Below, one piece after another: positions 8,254-17,800 of a stretch of DNA of 51,137 nucleotides. Where the stretch lies: positions 1-51,137 of the forward strand of contig JBFIHA010000019.1 of assembly GCA_041602035.1 (NCBI GenBank), read 5' to 3'. Position numbers and translations under genes: made by a program. This DNA comes from JAOTVV01 sp041602035. GTDB taxonomy: Bacteria > Gemmatimonadota > Gemmatimonadetes > Gemmatimonadales > GWC2-71-9. The notes below the pieces were generated by a model. That model saw nothing but the letters and a program-made list of their open reading frames with translations, had not been told where the DNA came from and did no database searches. The first letter of the stretch is position 1. Every line of letters starts with the position of its first letter.

Positions 8254-9422
8254 CGGTCCTCCCACTCCATTCTCTCAGTCCGGCGGCCGTTGAGGACGCC
8301 CTGATCTCTCGGGGCGTCGATCCGGCACATGCCGCCGCATCGGCGCGCGGGATGCAGTCGGTCACCGTCGTGATCGACGACCTCGCGACTGAGCACCGTG
8401 ATCTCGTCCTGGCCGAAACCGGGCGCCACGGTGTCCAGTGCCTCACGGGTGATCGCTGGGCACTCTTGACGGGCAGCGCGGCGGCGCTCGCGGGTCTCGT
8501 GCTCCCCGAGCGCACGGCGTTGCCGCGGTCGCTCGCCGAGCGGCTCGCCGGCCTGGTCGCTGCGGCGTTCGAGCCACCCGATGCATGGGTCATGGGTCGC
8601 GGCCGTATCCCCCTCGATCGGCCGATCATCGTGGGCATCCTCAACGTGACCCCCGACTCGTTCAGCGATGGCGGGCGCTTTCTCGACCCGGACGCCGCAC
8701 TGCGCCACGCCGAGTCCTTGCTCGCGGCGGGTGCCGACGTGCTGGACGTCGGGGCGGAATCGACGCGGCCGGGGAGCGAGGGACCGATGCCCGTCGACGA
8801 CGAGTGGCGACGGCTAGCACCGGTGCTCGACGCGTTGGGGGCCCGGTATCCGGAAGTGCCCCTCAGCGTCGATACGGTCAAGGCCGAAACGGCGCGTCGC
8901 GCGCTCGATACTGGCGCGTGGGCCGTCAACGACGTGTCTGGCCTCAGGCTCGACCCGGGGCTGGCCGACGTGTGCGCCGCCTACGACGCCGGCCTCGTGC
9001 TCATGCATTCGCGAGGTGCGTTCGGCGAGATGGCCAGCTATCGGCACGCGACCTATGGTCACGTGGTCGTTGACGTGGTGCGTGAGCTGATGGAGCGAGC
9101 GGCTGTTGCGCAAGCAGCTGGGCTCGATCGGCACCGCGTGGTGCTGGATCCGGGCCTAGGCTTTGGCAAAACGCCAGCGCAAAACCTCGCGACGCTCCGC
9201 GATCTCCCGTCCGTTGCCGGCCTTGGGTACCCCGTGATGGTGGGACCGTCGCGCAAGCGGTTCCTCGGGGCGGTGACCGGTCGGGAGGCGTTCGATCGCG
9301 ATCTCGCGACTGCCGCCGCTTGCGTGACCGCGTATCTTGGGGGTGCCCGGCTGTTCCGGGTACACGCCGTCGCGCCCACCCGGGAGGCGTTGGCCGTCGT
9401 TCACGCCGTGCGGAGCGCTTGA
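8250..9422 (+). CDS. folP: dihydropteroate synthase with N-terminal extension
   Basis: Folate synthesis: joins p-aminobenzoate to 6-hydroxymethyl-dihydropterin pyrophosphate. The core from about residue 122 has ILNVTPDSFSDGG, DVGAESTRPG, SVDTVKAETA and VGPSRKRFLG, the standard pterin-binding and sulfonamide-site motifs. The first roughly 120 residues are an extra domain with no motif I recognise; typical DHPS is 270-290 aa. The GTG start lies within the ftsH stop (GTGA), implying translational coupling. The stop overlaps cdaA by 1 nt. Confidence 0.93.
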   Translation: MTVLPLHSLSPAAVEDALISRGVDPAHAAASARGMQSVTVVIDDLATEHRDLVLAETGRHGVQCLTGDRWALLTGSAAALAGLVLPERTALPRSLAERLAGLVAAAFEPPDAWVMGRGRIPLDRPIIVGILNVTPDSFSDGGRFLDPDAALRHAESLLAAGADVLDVGAESTRPGSEGPMPVDDEWRRLAPVLDALGARYPEVPLSVDTVKAETARRALDTGAWAVNDVSGLRLDPGLADVCAAYDAGLVLMHSRGAFGEMASYRHATYGHVVVDVVRELMERAAVAQAAGLDRHRVVLDPGLGFGKTPAQNLATLRDLPSVAGLGYPVMVGPSRKRFLGAVTGREAFDRDLATAAACVTAYLGGARLFRVHAVAPTREALAVVHAVRSA

Positions 9423-10225
9423 TGTCGTTCGAGCAAATCCGGTTTTTGATTCCGGACTGGTACGACGTCCTCCAGATCCTCATTGTCGCGTACCTGATCT
9501 ACCGCGTGCTCCTCTTTCTCGCGGGCACGCGGGCGCTCCAGATTCTGCTCGGCATCACGGCGCTGGTGTTGGTGTACTTCGCAGCACTCGTGCTCAAGCT
9601 CAACATGATCAGCACGCTGCTCGGAGTGGTGTTTACGTACGGTGCCGTGGCCGCGATCGTCGTGTTCCAGCCGGAATTGCGGCACGCGCTGGCTCGCCTG
9701 GGACGGTCGCGCGTGATCGGGTTCTTCGCCGGAACGAGCAAGAACGTCGTGGCCGACGAGATCATCGAGGCCGTGGGTCGTCTGGCGCGCAACGGCACGG
9801 GTGCGATCCTCGCCGTCGAACGGGAAGTGTCGCTGGACAGCTATCTCGAGAGCGGAACGTCGATGCGGGCGACCGTGTCCGCCGATCTCTTGGCCACGAT
9901 CTTCACGCCCTACTCGCCGCTTCATGACGGCGCGGTGTTGATCCGGGGCGATCAAATCATCGGCGCCGGGTGCGTGCTCCCGCTCACGCAGTTTCCCGTC
10001 CGCGATCGCTCGCTCGGCACCCGCCATCGGGCGGCGCTCGGCCTGTCAGAGGAAACCGACGCGGCGGTGGTCGTGGTCTCGGAGGAGACCTCCAACATTT
10101 CCGTGGCCGTGCGCGGGAACCTGCGGCGGGGGGTGACGCCCGATCAGCTACGGGAGTACCTCGCCGTCTCGAGCGATGCGGCTCTTGCGCTCTCGACGGC
10201 CTCCGGTGACGCTTCACCGGCGTAA
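9422..10225 (+). CDS. cdaA: diadenylate cyclase CdaA (c-di-AMP synthase)
   Basis: Membrane enzyme that condenses two ATP into the second messenger c-di-AMP. The 267 aa have three hydrophobic segments in the first 85 residues and then a DAC (DisA_N) domain with the catalytic DGA at 169-171 and RHR at 201-203. The ATG start overlaps the folP stop as TGATG; an in-frame upstream extension lies wholly inside folP and is rejected. The usual partners cdaR (YbbR) and glmM do not follow; a DUF2723 gene does. No c-di-AMP riboswitch is seen here. Confidence 0.92.
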   Translation: MSFEQIRFLIPDWYDVLQILIVAYLIYRVLLFLAGTRALQILLGITALVLVYFAALVLKLNMISTLLGVVFTYGAVAAIVVFQPELRHALARLGRSRVIGFFAGTSKNVVADEIIEAVGRLARNGTGAILAVEREVSLDSYLESGTSMRATVSADLLATIFTPYSPLHDGAVLIRGDQIIGAGCVLPLTQFPVRDRSLGTRHRAALGLSEETDAAVVVVSEETSNISVAVRGNLRRGVTPDQLREYLAVSSDAALALSTASGDASPA

Positions 10226-10255
10226 CCGACGACTCCCTCCGACCACGAGCACGTG

Positions 10256-12754
10256 ATGGAGCCGCACCAGACGGCCGTCGCCACTCCTCCGTATCGCCTG
10301 GCGTTCGCGGTCTTCGTGGCCGTACTGGCGGGGTACCTCGTGACCCTGGCACCGACGGTCACGTTTTGGGATGCCGGTGAGCTGATCGCGGCCGCCAAGA
10401 TCCTCGGCATTCCGCACCCACCGGGCACACCCCTCTTCGTGCTTATGGCCAACATTTGGGGTGAGGTCGTGCGGATCGGCGAGTTCGCGTTCCGCACGAA
10501 CCTGCTCACGGCGATCTTCAGCGCCTCGGCCGCGGCGTTCTTCTTCCTGCTGGTCTCGCAAGCGCTGCGTGGCTGGCCGCACACCGACCCGGCAGCGGAT
10601 CGCGTGTTCACCTTGGGCGGTGGCATCGCGGCGGCCCTCGTGTCGGCGTTCACGTTCACGGTCTGGCAGAATTCCAACGAGACCGAGGTCTACATGGTGG
10701 CCGCGTTCAGCATCGCGGCCGTGTCGTGGCTGGCGTGGGTGTGGCGCCAACACCGTGGTGGGGAGCGGGCACCCCATGTGCTGCTCCTCATCGTGTACCT
10801 CGAGGCGGTGTCGATCGGGAACCATTTGCTCACGTTGCTCGTGGGGCCGGCCCTTCTCGGGTTCATGTGGCACGTGCTGCGCACGACCCCGCTCCGGGAC
10901 GAGCGCGATCGCGCCACCGAGTGGGCGCAGTGGGCGGTGATGGTCGGGGTATGGGCGCTCCTGATCGGGGTCGGATTGGGAAGCCCCGTGCTGCTCGCGG
11001 CAGGTGGGATCGCCTTCGTCCTCGCCGCGGCGTACGCCACATCGGTCGGGGCGTTTGCGTTTGCGGGCACCGTCTTGGCCATCGCCGTGGCGGGGGCGAC
11101 CACGTATCTGTTCCTGCTCGTGCGCGCCAAGGTCGGTCCGATCATCAATGAGGCCGACCCCTCGACGTGGGGCAGCCTGTGGGATGTGATCTCCCGCGAG
11201 CAGTACCCGCCTCGATCCCCGATCGACAACCCAATCTATACGACCAGGGACTCCGGATTCCTCGATCGACTCGGGGCCTTCTTGGGCTGCTTCTTCCAGC
11301 TCGTGGATGGCCCCGTGCCGGCCGAAGACGCCGCCTTCGGCGTGCCGCGCTGTTACACGGTTCGCAGCATCCCGCTGATCGCGCGGCAAATCCAGAACTA
11401 CCTCCAGTACTTCGACTGGCAGTGGGCCAATGGCCTGGCGCGGCACGCGCCCGTGTTCGCCCCCATTCGCCTTCCGTTCACCTTGGCGTTCATCGGCCTC
11501 GGTGTGTACGGGGCGCAAGCGCTGCGCTGGAAGGATCGATCGGTGTTCTGGCTGTTGCTGCTCCTGTTCCTCACCACCGGACCCGGGCTAGTGGGGTACA
11601 TGAACTTCAAGCCCGGCTACTCGCTGGCGTGGGATCTCTTCCCGAGCATCGAGATGCACGAGGTCCGGGAGCGGGATTACTTCTTCACCGTGTCCTTCCA
11701 GGTGTGGGGCCTGTTCGTCGGGATCGGCCTCGCCACGCTCTATCGCCGTCTACGCGCGGCGATGTCGGAGCACGAAGGCAGGCGCCGCTGGGCCATGGTG
11801 CCGGCAGGGGTCCTCGGTATCGCCGCTGTCCCCTTCGCCCTCAACTTCTCGGCGGCGTCGCGGGCCCACGGGCCCGATACCACGCTCGCGCGCGACTTCG
11901 CGTACAGCCTCCTCCAATCGGTCGAGCCGTACGGCATCGTGTTCACCAACGGTGACAACGACACCTTCCCCCTGTGGTATCTGCAAGAAGTCGAAGGAGT
12001 GCGGCAGGACGTCTCAGTCGTGAATCTGTCGCTCGGCAATACCGACTGGTACATCCGCCAGCTGCGTGACAACCCGGTTCGGCCCTTCGATGCGCAACAG
12101 GCGCCCTGGTACGCCGATCTTGCCCCGGCGGAGATGCCCGGGCCGCTGCACACGCTGACCGATCGTGAGGTGGACGAGTTCCGGAGCTTTCTGCTCGGGC
12201 GGACCATGACGTTTCCGGCCGGCCGCCTGCGGGTCACTTATGAGGAAAACAGCGCGTTCTACGTGTACGACCAGCTGATTCTCCGGCTGATTCAGGAGAA
12301 CTGGCGCCGGCGGCCCATCTATTTCTCGATGACCGCGGGCACCCAGAATTGGGCGCGGCTGGCCGACTACGTGACCCAGCAGGGGATGGTTTTCCGCGTG
12401 CACGCTGCGGAGGTGCCCGATACGTCCCGCTTGGTGCCGGGGATCTTCAGCGTACCCCTCGATGTGCCGCGCACCGATTCCCTGGCGTGGACCATCTACC
12501 GCTACAGCGGATTGCTCGGGGTCGATTCGCTGGCCGTGGATCCCACCAGTCGCAACATCGCGATCAACCTGAGCTATCCGTTCTATGGCCTCGCGTGGGC
12601 GTACGAGCTTCTCGGTGACCGGGAGCGCTCGGCGAGGAATCTAGAGCGGGCCCTCTCGCTGCATTACCTGCCGGAAATCGCCAGGGCGGTCGACTCCGGT
12701 GAGCAGATCTTCGCGCTCCCACCGCCCCTGGCCGACACGCCCATCACGCCGTAG
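10256..12754 (+). CDS. DUF2723 multi-pass membrane protein, probable GT-C glycosyltransferase
   Basis: An 832-aa integral membrane protein with about ten hydrophobic segments in the first 560 residues and a soluble, partly TPR-like C-terminus. Near the N-terminus, TFWDAGELIAAA and HPPGTPLF match the conserved DUF2723 signature; the Asp-Glu pair resembles the catalytic DxE/DE of GT-C enzymes. The human relative TMEM260 is an O-mannosyltransferase, so transfer of a lipid-linked sugar to exported protein is a fair inference; the substrate is unknown. GTG 10253 immediately before the ATG is an alternative start. Confidence 0.8.
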   Translation: MEPHQTAVATPPYRLAFAVFVAVLAGYLVTLAPTVTFWDAGELIAAAKILGIPHPPGTPLFVLMANIWGEVVRIGEFAFRTNLLTAIFSASAAAFFFLLVSQALRGWPHTDPAADRVFTLGGGIAAALVSAFTFTVWQNSNETEVYMVAAFSIAAVSWLAWVWRQHRGGERAPHVLLLIVYLEAVSIGNHLLTLLVGPALLGFMWHVLRTTPLRDERDRATEWAQWAVMVGVWALLIGVGLGSPVLLAAGGIAFVLAAAYATSVGAFAFAGTVLAIAVAGATTYLFLLVRAKVGPIINEADPSTWGSLWDVISREQYPPRSPIDNPIYTTRDSGFLDRLGAFLGCFFQLVDGPVPAEDAAFGVPRCYTVRSIPLIARQIQNYLQYFDWQWANGLARHAPVFAPIRLPFTLAFIGLGVYGAQALRWKDRSVFWLLLLLFLTTGPGLVGYMNFKPGYSLAWDLFPSIEMHEVRERDYFFTVSFQVWGLFVGIGLATLYRRLRAAMSEHEGRRRWAMVPAGVLGIAAVPFALNFSAASRAHGPDTTLARDFAYSLLQSVEPYGIVFTNGDNDTFPLWYLQEVEGVRQDVSVVNLSLGNTDWYIRQLRDNPVRPFDAQQAPWYADLAPAEMPGPLHTLTDREVDEFRSFLLGRTMTFPAGRLRVTYEENSAFYVYDQLILRLIQENWRRRPIYFSMTAGTQNWARLADYVTQQGMVFRVHAAEVPDTSRLVPGIFSVPLDVPRTDSLAWTIYRYSGLLGVDSLAVDPTSRNIAINLSYPFYGLAWAYELLGDRERSARNLERALSLHYLPEIARAVDSGEQIFALPPPLADTPITP

Positions 12755-12758
12755 GGCT

Positions 12759-12773
12759 CCGACCCGCGGTCGG
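12759..12773 (+). terminator. hairpin ending the cdaA/DUF2723 unit
   Basis: CCGACC-CGC-GGTCGG is a perfect 6-bp stem with a 3-nt loop, 5 nt after the DUF2723 stop. TTTGTTT follows 14 nt later, inside the next promoter. Its placement between a stop codon and a promoter supports a transcription unit boundary. Confidence 0.45.
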
Positions 12774-12787
12774 TGCCTGCGAGCGCT

Positions 12788-12815
12788 TTGTTTCCATCCG
12801 AGGCCCGGCTATGTT
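12788..12815 (+). promoter_or_regulatory. sigma70-type promoter for yggS, apparently leaderless
   Basis: TTGTTT (12788-12793), a 16-nt spacer and TATGTT (12810-12815) end only 8 nt before the yggS ATG at 12824, so transcription would start at or within 2 nt of the start codon. No SD sequence precedes the ATG, consistent with a leaderless mRNA. Confidence 0.5.
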
Positions 12816-12823
12816 GACTGGTT

Positions 12824-13519
12824 ATGGCCTTCGCCGCCCTGTCCGCGAACCTCGCCCGCGTTCGTGAGGAGATCGCCGCGGTCCAGGCGGCGCACGGCCT
12901 CTCGGGTCCCGTGCACATCGTGGCGGTCACGAAGGGGTATGACCCCGCGGCGGCACGAGCGGCGGTGGATGTTGGGCTCCGGGACCTGGGTGAGAATCGG
13001 GTGCAGGAGGCGCTCGGCAAGCGGGATGCCCTGGCCGATCTCGACGCCAGATGGCATCTCATCGGGCACCTCCAGACGAACAAAGCCAAGCACGTGCCCG
13101 GACGATTCGCCATGGTGCACTCCGTCGACTCGGTCCGGGTGGCCACGGCGCTCGAATACGCTACGGCCCGACGGACACCGGGCGCCCACCTGGAGGTTCT
13201 GGTGCAAGTCAACGTGGCCGGCGAAGACCAGAAGAGCGGCTGCGCGCCGAGCGACACGGCGGCGCTGGTCGAGCAGCTCGTCGCCATGCCGCACCTGACC
13301 CTTCGGGGCCTGATGACGATGGCGCCATTCACTAACGACGAGCGCGTCCAGCGACGCGTGTTCGCGGGGTTGCGCCACCTGCGCGACGTCTTGGGGAGCC
13401 AGGGACATCTGCTGCCCGAATTGTCTATGGGGATGTCAGGCGACTTCCGGGCGGCAGTCGCGGAAGGCGCGACGATTCTACGACTGGGAACGGTGCTCTT
13501 TGGAGAGCGGCCAGCATGA
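12824..13519 (+). CDS. yggS: YggS/PROSC family PLP homeostasis protein
   Basis: A 231-aa single-domain TIM-barrel protein that binds pyridoxal 5'-phosphate and buffers its supply, without known catalysis. PLP would attach to K37 in HIVAVTKGY. GENRVQEAL, HLIGHLQTNK, MGMSGDF and lastly LGTVLFGER (phosphate-binding end) are family hallmarks. It is often next to septation and wall genes, and here directly precedes divIVA with an ATGA overlap. Confidence 0.93.
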   Translation: MAFAALSANLARVREEIAAVQAAHGLSGPVHIVAVTKGYDPAAARAAVDVGLRDLGENRVQEALGKRDALADLDARWHLIGHLQTNKAKHVPGRFAMVHSVDSVRVATALEYATARRTPGAHLEVLVQVNVAGEDQKSGCAPSDTAALVEQLVAMPHLTLRGLMTMAPFTNDERVQRRVFAGLRHLRDVLGSQGHLLPELSMGMSGDFRAAVAEGATILRLGTVLFGERPA

Positions 13520-14004
13520 ACGACCATGAATTCCGGCTGACACCGGCTGATATCCGCGCGCAGCAGTTTCGGCGCTCGGCGTTTGGGTACGACGTGGCGG
13601 CGGTCGAAGACTTTCGGAGCCGTGTCGCCGAAGCGTTCGAGCGAGTGATGCGCGAGCGCGCCGCGCTGGAAGAGCGGGTGCAGAGCACCCGCGAGCAGCT
13701 CAAAGCCTATCGAGAGCAAGAAAAGGCGCTGAACGAAGCGGTGGTCATGGCGCATCAAGTGCGGGAGGATATTCACCAGGCCGCTCGGCGCGAGTCGGAG
13801 CTGCAACTCAAGGAAGCGCGATCCCGCGCCGACGATGTGCTCGCGGAGGCGCGCACGGCCGAGGCGTCGATTCGACGGGACATCGAGGAGGCGCAGCGCC
13901 AGTTCGCGGCATACATTGCCGCGTTCCGGCGCTTGCTCGAGCGCCAGTTGGCCGAAATTGACGCCCTGGCCGAACACGAGCGGGACGGGAGCCCACCGGT
14001 GTGA
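13516..14004 (+). CDS. divIVA: DivIVA-domain coiled-coil protein
   Basis: A 162-aa cytosolic coiled-coil protein. The N-terminal LTPADIRAQQFRRSAFGYD followed by VEDF matches the DivIVA/GpsB membrane-curvature-binding region, and the rest (about 35-150) is heptad-rich, with many Arg/Glu. In Gram-positives DivIVA marks poles and septa; in this likely Gram-negative the role is inferred only. The start overlaps yggS by 4 nt and the stop overlaps punA by 4 nt. Confidence 0.85.
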   Translation: MNDHEFRLTPADIRAQQFRRSAFGYDVAAVEDFRSRVAEAFERVMRERAALEERVQSTREQLKAYREQEKALNEAVVMAHQVREDIHQAARRESELQLKEARSRADDVLAEARTAEASIRRDIEEAQRQFAAYIAAFRRLLERQLAEIDALAEHERDGSPPV

Positions 14005-14840
14005 CCGTGAGCACCGGCATGCAGCGGACAGCCATCGACCGCGCCGTCGCAGTGATCCGCGAGCGCACCGCGATCGAACCGACCATCGGGCTGATCCTCG
14101 GCACGGGCCTCGGCGGCCTCGCCGATGACATCGCGATCGAGGCGGCGTTCCCCTACACGGCGATTCCGGGCTTTCCGATTCCCACAGTCGAGACCCATGC
14201 CGGCCGGCTCCTGGTCGGACGTCTCGCCGACGCGTGGGTCGTCGCCATGCAGGGCCGCTTCCACCGGTACGAAGGCTACACGCTGGCCGAGATCGGCCTT
14301 CCCGTGCGGGTCCTGCGGGCCCTTGGGGCGGAGACCCTGATCGTGTCCAACGCCTGCGGAGGAATGCACCCACTGTGGGCACCTGGCGAGTTGGTGCTGA
14401 TCGCCGACCACATCAACCTGTTGGGAGACAATCCGTTGGTCGGGCCGAATGACGACACGCTGGGCTCACGGTTTCCCGACATGTCCGAGCCCTATGACTG
14501 CACCCTGCGGGCGTTGGCTCGTGCGGTGGCGCGCGACCTGAAGCTCACGTTGCGTGAGGGCGTGTACGTCGCGGTCACCGGTCCCAACCTTGAGACTCCG
14601 GCCGAATACCGGTTCCTGCGGACGATCGGTGCGGACATCGTTGGCATGTCCACCGTGCCCGAGGTGATCGTGGCGGTCCACGCGGGCATGCGGGTGCTCG
14701 GAATCTCGATCATTACCGACGCCTGCCTCCCCGATGCCTTGGAGCCGGTCGATGTGCCGACCATCATTGCGACGGCTCGGCAGGCCGAACCCAACCTGAC
14801 GCGCCTCGTGGCGGGGGTCGTCGGCAGGATGTCGTCGTGA
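14001..14840 (+). CDS. punA: purine nucleoside phosphorylase, trimeric type
   Basis: Cleaves purine (deoxy)nucleosides with phosphate to base and (deoxy)ribose-1-phosphate. The 279 aa show LGTGLGGLAD (phosphate loop), THAGRL, GRFHRYEGY, GPNLETPAEYR and GMSTVPEVI, the trimeric PNP pattern. The NAAGG-type base-site motif reads SNACGGM, with Cys replacing the second Ala. It starts at GTG 14001, in overlap with divIVA; a second in-frame GTG at 14007 and ATG 14019 are possible. Its stop overlaps ileS by 4 nt. Confidence 0.92.
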   Translation: MTVSTGMQRTAIDRAVAVIRERTAIEPTIGLILGTGLGGLADDIAIEAAFPYTAIPGFPIPTVETHAGRLLVGRLADAWVVAMQGRFHRYEGYTLAEIGLPVRVLRALGAETLIVSNACGGMHPLWAPGELVLIADHINLLGDNPLVGPNDDTLGSRFPDMSEPYDCTLRALARAVARDLKLTLREGVYVAVTGPNLETPAEYRFLRTIGADIVGMSTVPEVIVAVHAGMRVLGISIITDACLPDALEPVDVPTIIATARQAEPNLTRLVAGVVGRMSS

Positions 14841-17800
14841 GGTATGAGCCCATCGACTACGCCGATCCCGACGCGTTCGAGCGCGGCGTACTGGAGCAGT
14901 GGCGCGACGAGGATCTGTTCCGGAACACCCTGGAAGTGACCGCGCAGGGCGAGCCGTATGTGTTCTACGAGGGCCCCCCGACCGCCAACGGCCGACCCGG
15001 GATTCACCATGTCTTCGCCCGAACCATCAAGGATCTCGTGTGTCGCTACCACACGATGTTGGGGCGATCGGTGACCCGCATCGCGGGCTGGGACACCCAC
15101 GGGCTCCCGGTGGAGATTGAGGTCGAGAAAGCTCTCGACATCAGTGGCAAGGCCGATATCGAGCGGTTCGGGGTCGCGGAGTTCAATCTCCGCTGCCGAG
15201 AGAGCGTGTTCCAGTACAAGGCGGAGTGGGAGTCCCTGTCCGAGCGCATCGGGTATTGGCTCGACTACAGTCGTCCGTACGTCACCTACACCAAAGAGTA
15301 TATCGAAACGGTGTGGTGGCTTCTCCGGAAGCTGTACGACCGGGATCGCCTGTACCAGGGCTACAAGGTGCTGCCGTATTGCCCGCGCTGCGGGACCGCG
15401 CTGTCGAGCCACGAGCTCGCGCAGGGCTACGCCACCCACCGGTCCCCGTCAATTCACGTCCTGTTCCGCGTCCACGGCGAGCCGGAGCGGTTTCTCCTCG
15501 TGTGGACCACCACGCCGTGGACGCTGCCGTCCAACGTGGCCGTGGCGGTGCACCCGGATCTCACCTACGTGGAGCACGAAGTCGACGGGCGACGGGTGAT
15601 TACCGAGCGGGCGATCGCCGAGCAGCGCGCGTTTCCCGGAGCGACCGGCGGCAAGCCGCTCGCGGACTTTCCCAAGACGGGGGAATTCCAGGGCCGCGAT
15701 CTGGTGGGATGGCGCTACGAGCAACTCCTGGATGCCTTCCCAGTCGATGCCGGCCGAGCCTTCCGCGTGGTACCAGGGGAGTTCGTCACCAATGAAGAAG
15801 GCACCGGCCTCGTCCATCTGGCCCCCGCCTTCGGCGCCGACGACTACCTCGCGGTGCAGCGCGAGGGACTCGCGTTTCTGAACCCGGTGGATGCGGCTGG
15901 GAGGTTCGTTGGCAGCGCGTGGGACGCGATCGAGGGCCGCACGGTGTTCGACGCCAACCCCGTCATCGCGGACCGACTCCGGCATGAGGGGAAATTGTTC
16001 GGTCGCTACCAGCCGGAGGGGTATGAGCACACGTACCCGTTCTGTTGGCGATGTGATTCCCCCCTCATCTACTACGCACGCGAATCGTGGTTCGTCCGCA
16101 CAACGGCATACAACGAGGCGATGTTGCGGATCAACCGCGACGTGGCGTGGGCGCCGCCGGAAGTCGGGGAAGGCCGGTTCGGCGAGTGGCTCGAAAACAA
16201 CGTCGACTGGGCACTGTCCCGAGACCGGTACTGGGGCACCCCGCTCCCGGTATGGCTGTGCGAACGGGACCGTGAGCATCGCGTGGTGATCGGATCGTAC
16301 GCCGACCTCGAGGAACGCACGGGCACACCGTTGCCGGACGACTTCGATCCCCACAAGCCGTTCATCGACGCCGTCACCTTCCGCTGTGATCGGGCGGGAT
16401 GCGGTGGGAGCATGCGGCGCGTGCCCGAAGTGATCGACGCCTGGTTCGACTCCGGGTCCATGCCGTACGCGCAGTGGCACTATCCGTTCGAGCACGAGCG
16501 CGATTTTGAGCGCCACTTTCCTGCGGACTTCATTTGTGAGGGGCTGGATCAGACCCGCGGCTGGTTCTATTCGCTGCTGGCCATCGCGGCAGGCGTGTCG
16601 GACGGCCCGGCGTACCGTCACGTCGTCGTCAACGGTCTGGTGCTGGATGCCGACGGCCGCAAGATGTCCAAGCGCGTCGGTAACGTGGTGGATCCCTGGC
16701 AGGCGGTTGGCGAATTCGGCGCCGACGCGGTCCGCCTGTATCTGCTGGCGTCGAGCCAGGTCTGGCTTCCCAAACGGTTCGATGCGGCGGCCATTCGTGA
16801 GGTGGCGGCGGGCTTCCTCAACCGGCTGCGAAACACGTATGGATTCTTCGCACTGTACGCCGAAGACTGGGAGCCCGGGTTGGGGATGCCGATCGCCGAC
16901 CGTCCGCTCGTCGACCGGTGGCTCCTGGGCCGGTTGGACGGTCTGGTGGAGGCCGTGCGCGCCGCCTGGTCGGCCTACGACGTCACGACGGGCGTTCGCG
17001 CAATCGTCGAGTTCTGCGACAACGACCTGTCGAACTGGTACGTCCGCGTCAATCGGCGCCGATTCTGGGCACCCGATGCGTCGGCGGACCCTGCGGCGCT
17101 GGCTACCCTGCACGAGGCGCTCGAGACGGTGTCCCGCCTGTTGGCGCCGGCGGCGCCGTTCGTCAGTGATGCCATCCATCGGCGGCTGACGGGCACGTCG
17201 GCACACCTCGTGCCGTTTCCACTATCCCGAGGCCGGGCGGACACCGCCGTGGACGCGGCGATGGACGCTACCCGGCGGTTGGCGTCGCTGGCGCGGGCCG
17301 CCCGGGAGGAAGCCGGGCTCCGGGTACGCCAACCGCTGGCGCGCATGCACGTCGCCGTACCTCAGGCGGTCCGCGGGGTGGCGTTCGATGCGTTCCTCGA
17401 CGTGTTGGCGGCGGAGATCAATGTGAGGGCCATCGGGATCGTAGCGTCCGACGAGGAGCTAGTGCGCCTGAAACCGAAGCCGAACTTCCGGTCCCTCGGC
17501 AAGCGGTATGGCAAGGAGACGCCGCGGGCTGCCGCGAGCACGGCCCGGCTCACATCGGGCCAACTCCGGGACCTGGAGGCCGGTCGAAGCGTCAGCGTGA
17601 CCCTCGACGGCCGCACGTTCGACTATGGTCCCGACGACGTGGTCGTCGAGCGGGTCGTCATGAGCGACTGGTTGGTGCAAAGCGACGGTCCCTTTGTGGC
17701 GGCACTCGACCCCCACCTCACGGACGAGCTGCGGCAAGAGGGCATTGCGCGGGAAATCATCAATCGTGTCCAGAGGCTACGAAAAGAGGCCGGATACGAT

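Noticed and set aside
6238..8265. 675-aa open frame on the minus strand across ftsH
   Set aside because: It is the antisense shadow of ftsH in high-GC DNA; no domain, start context or homology pattern, and ftsH is unmistakable.
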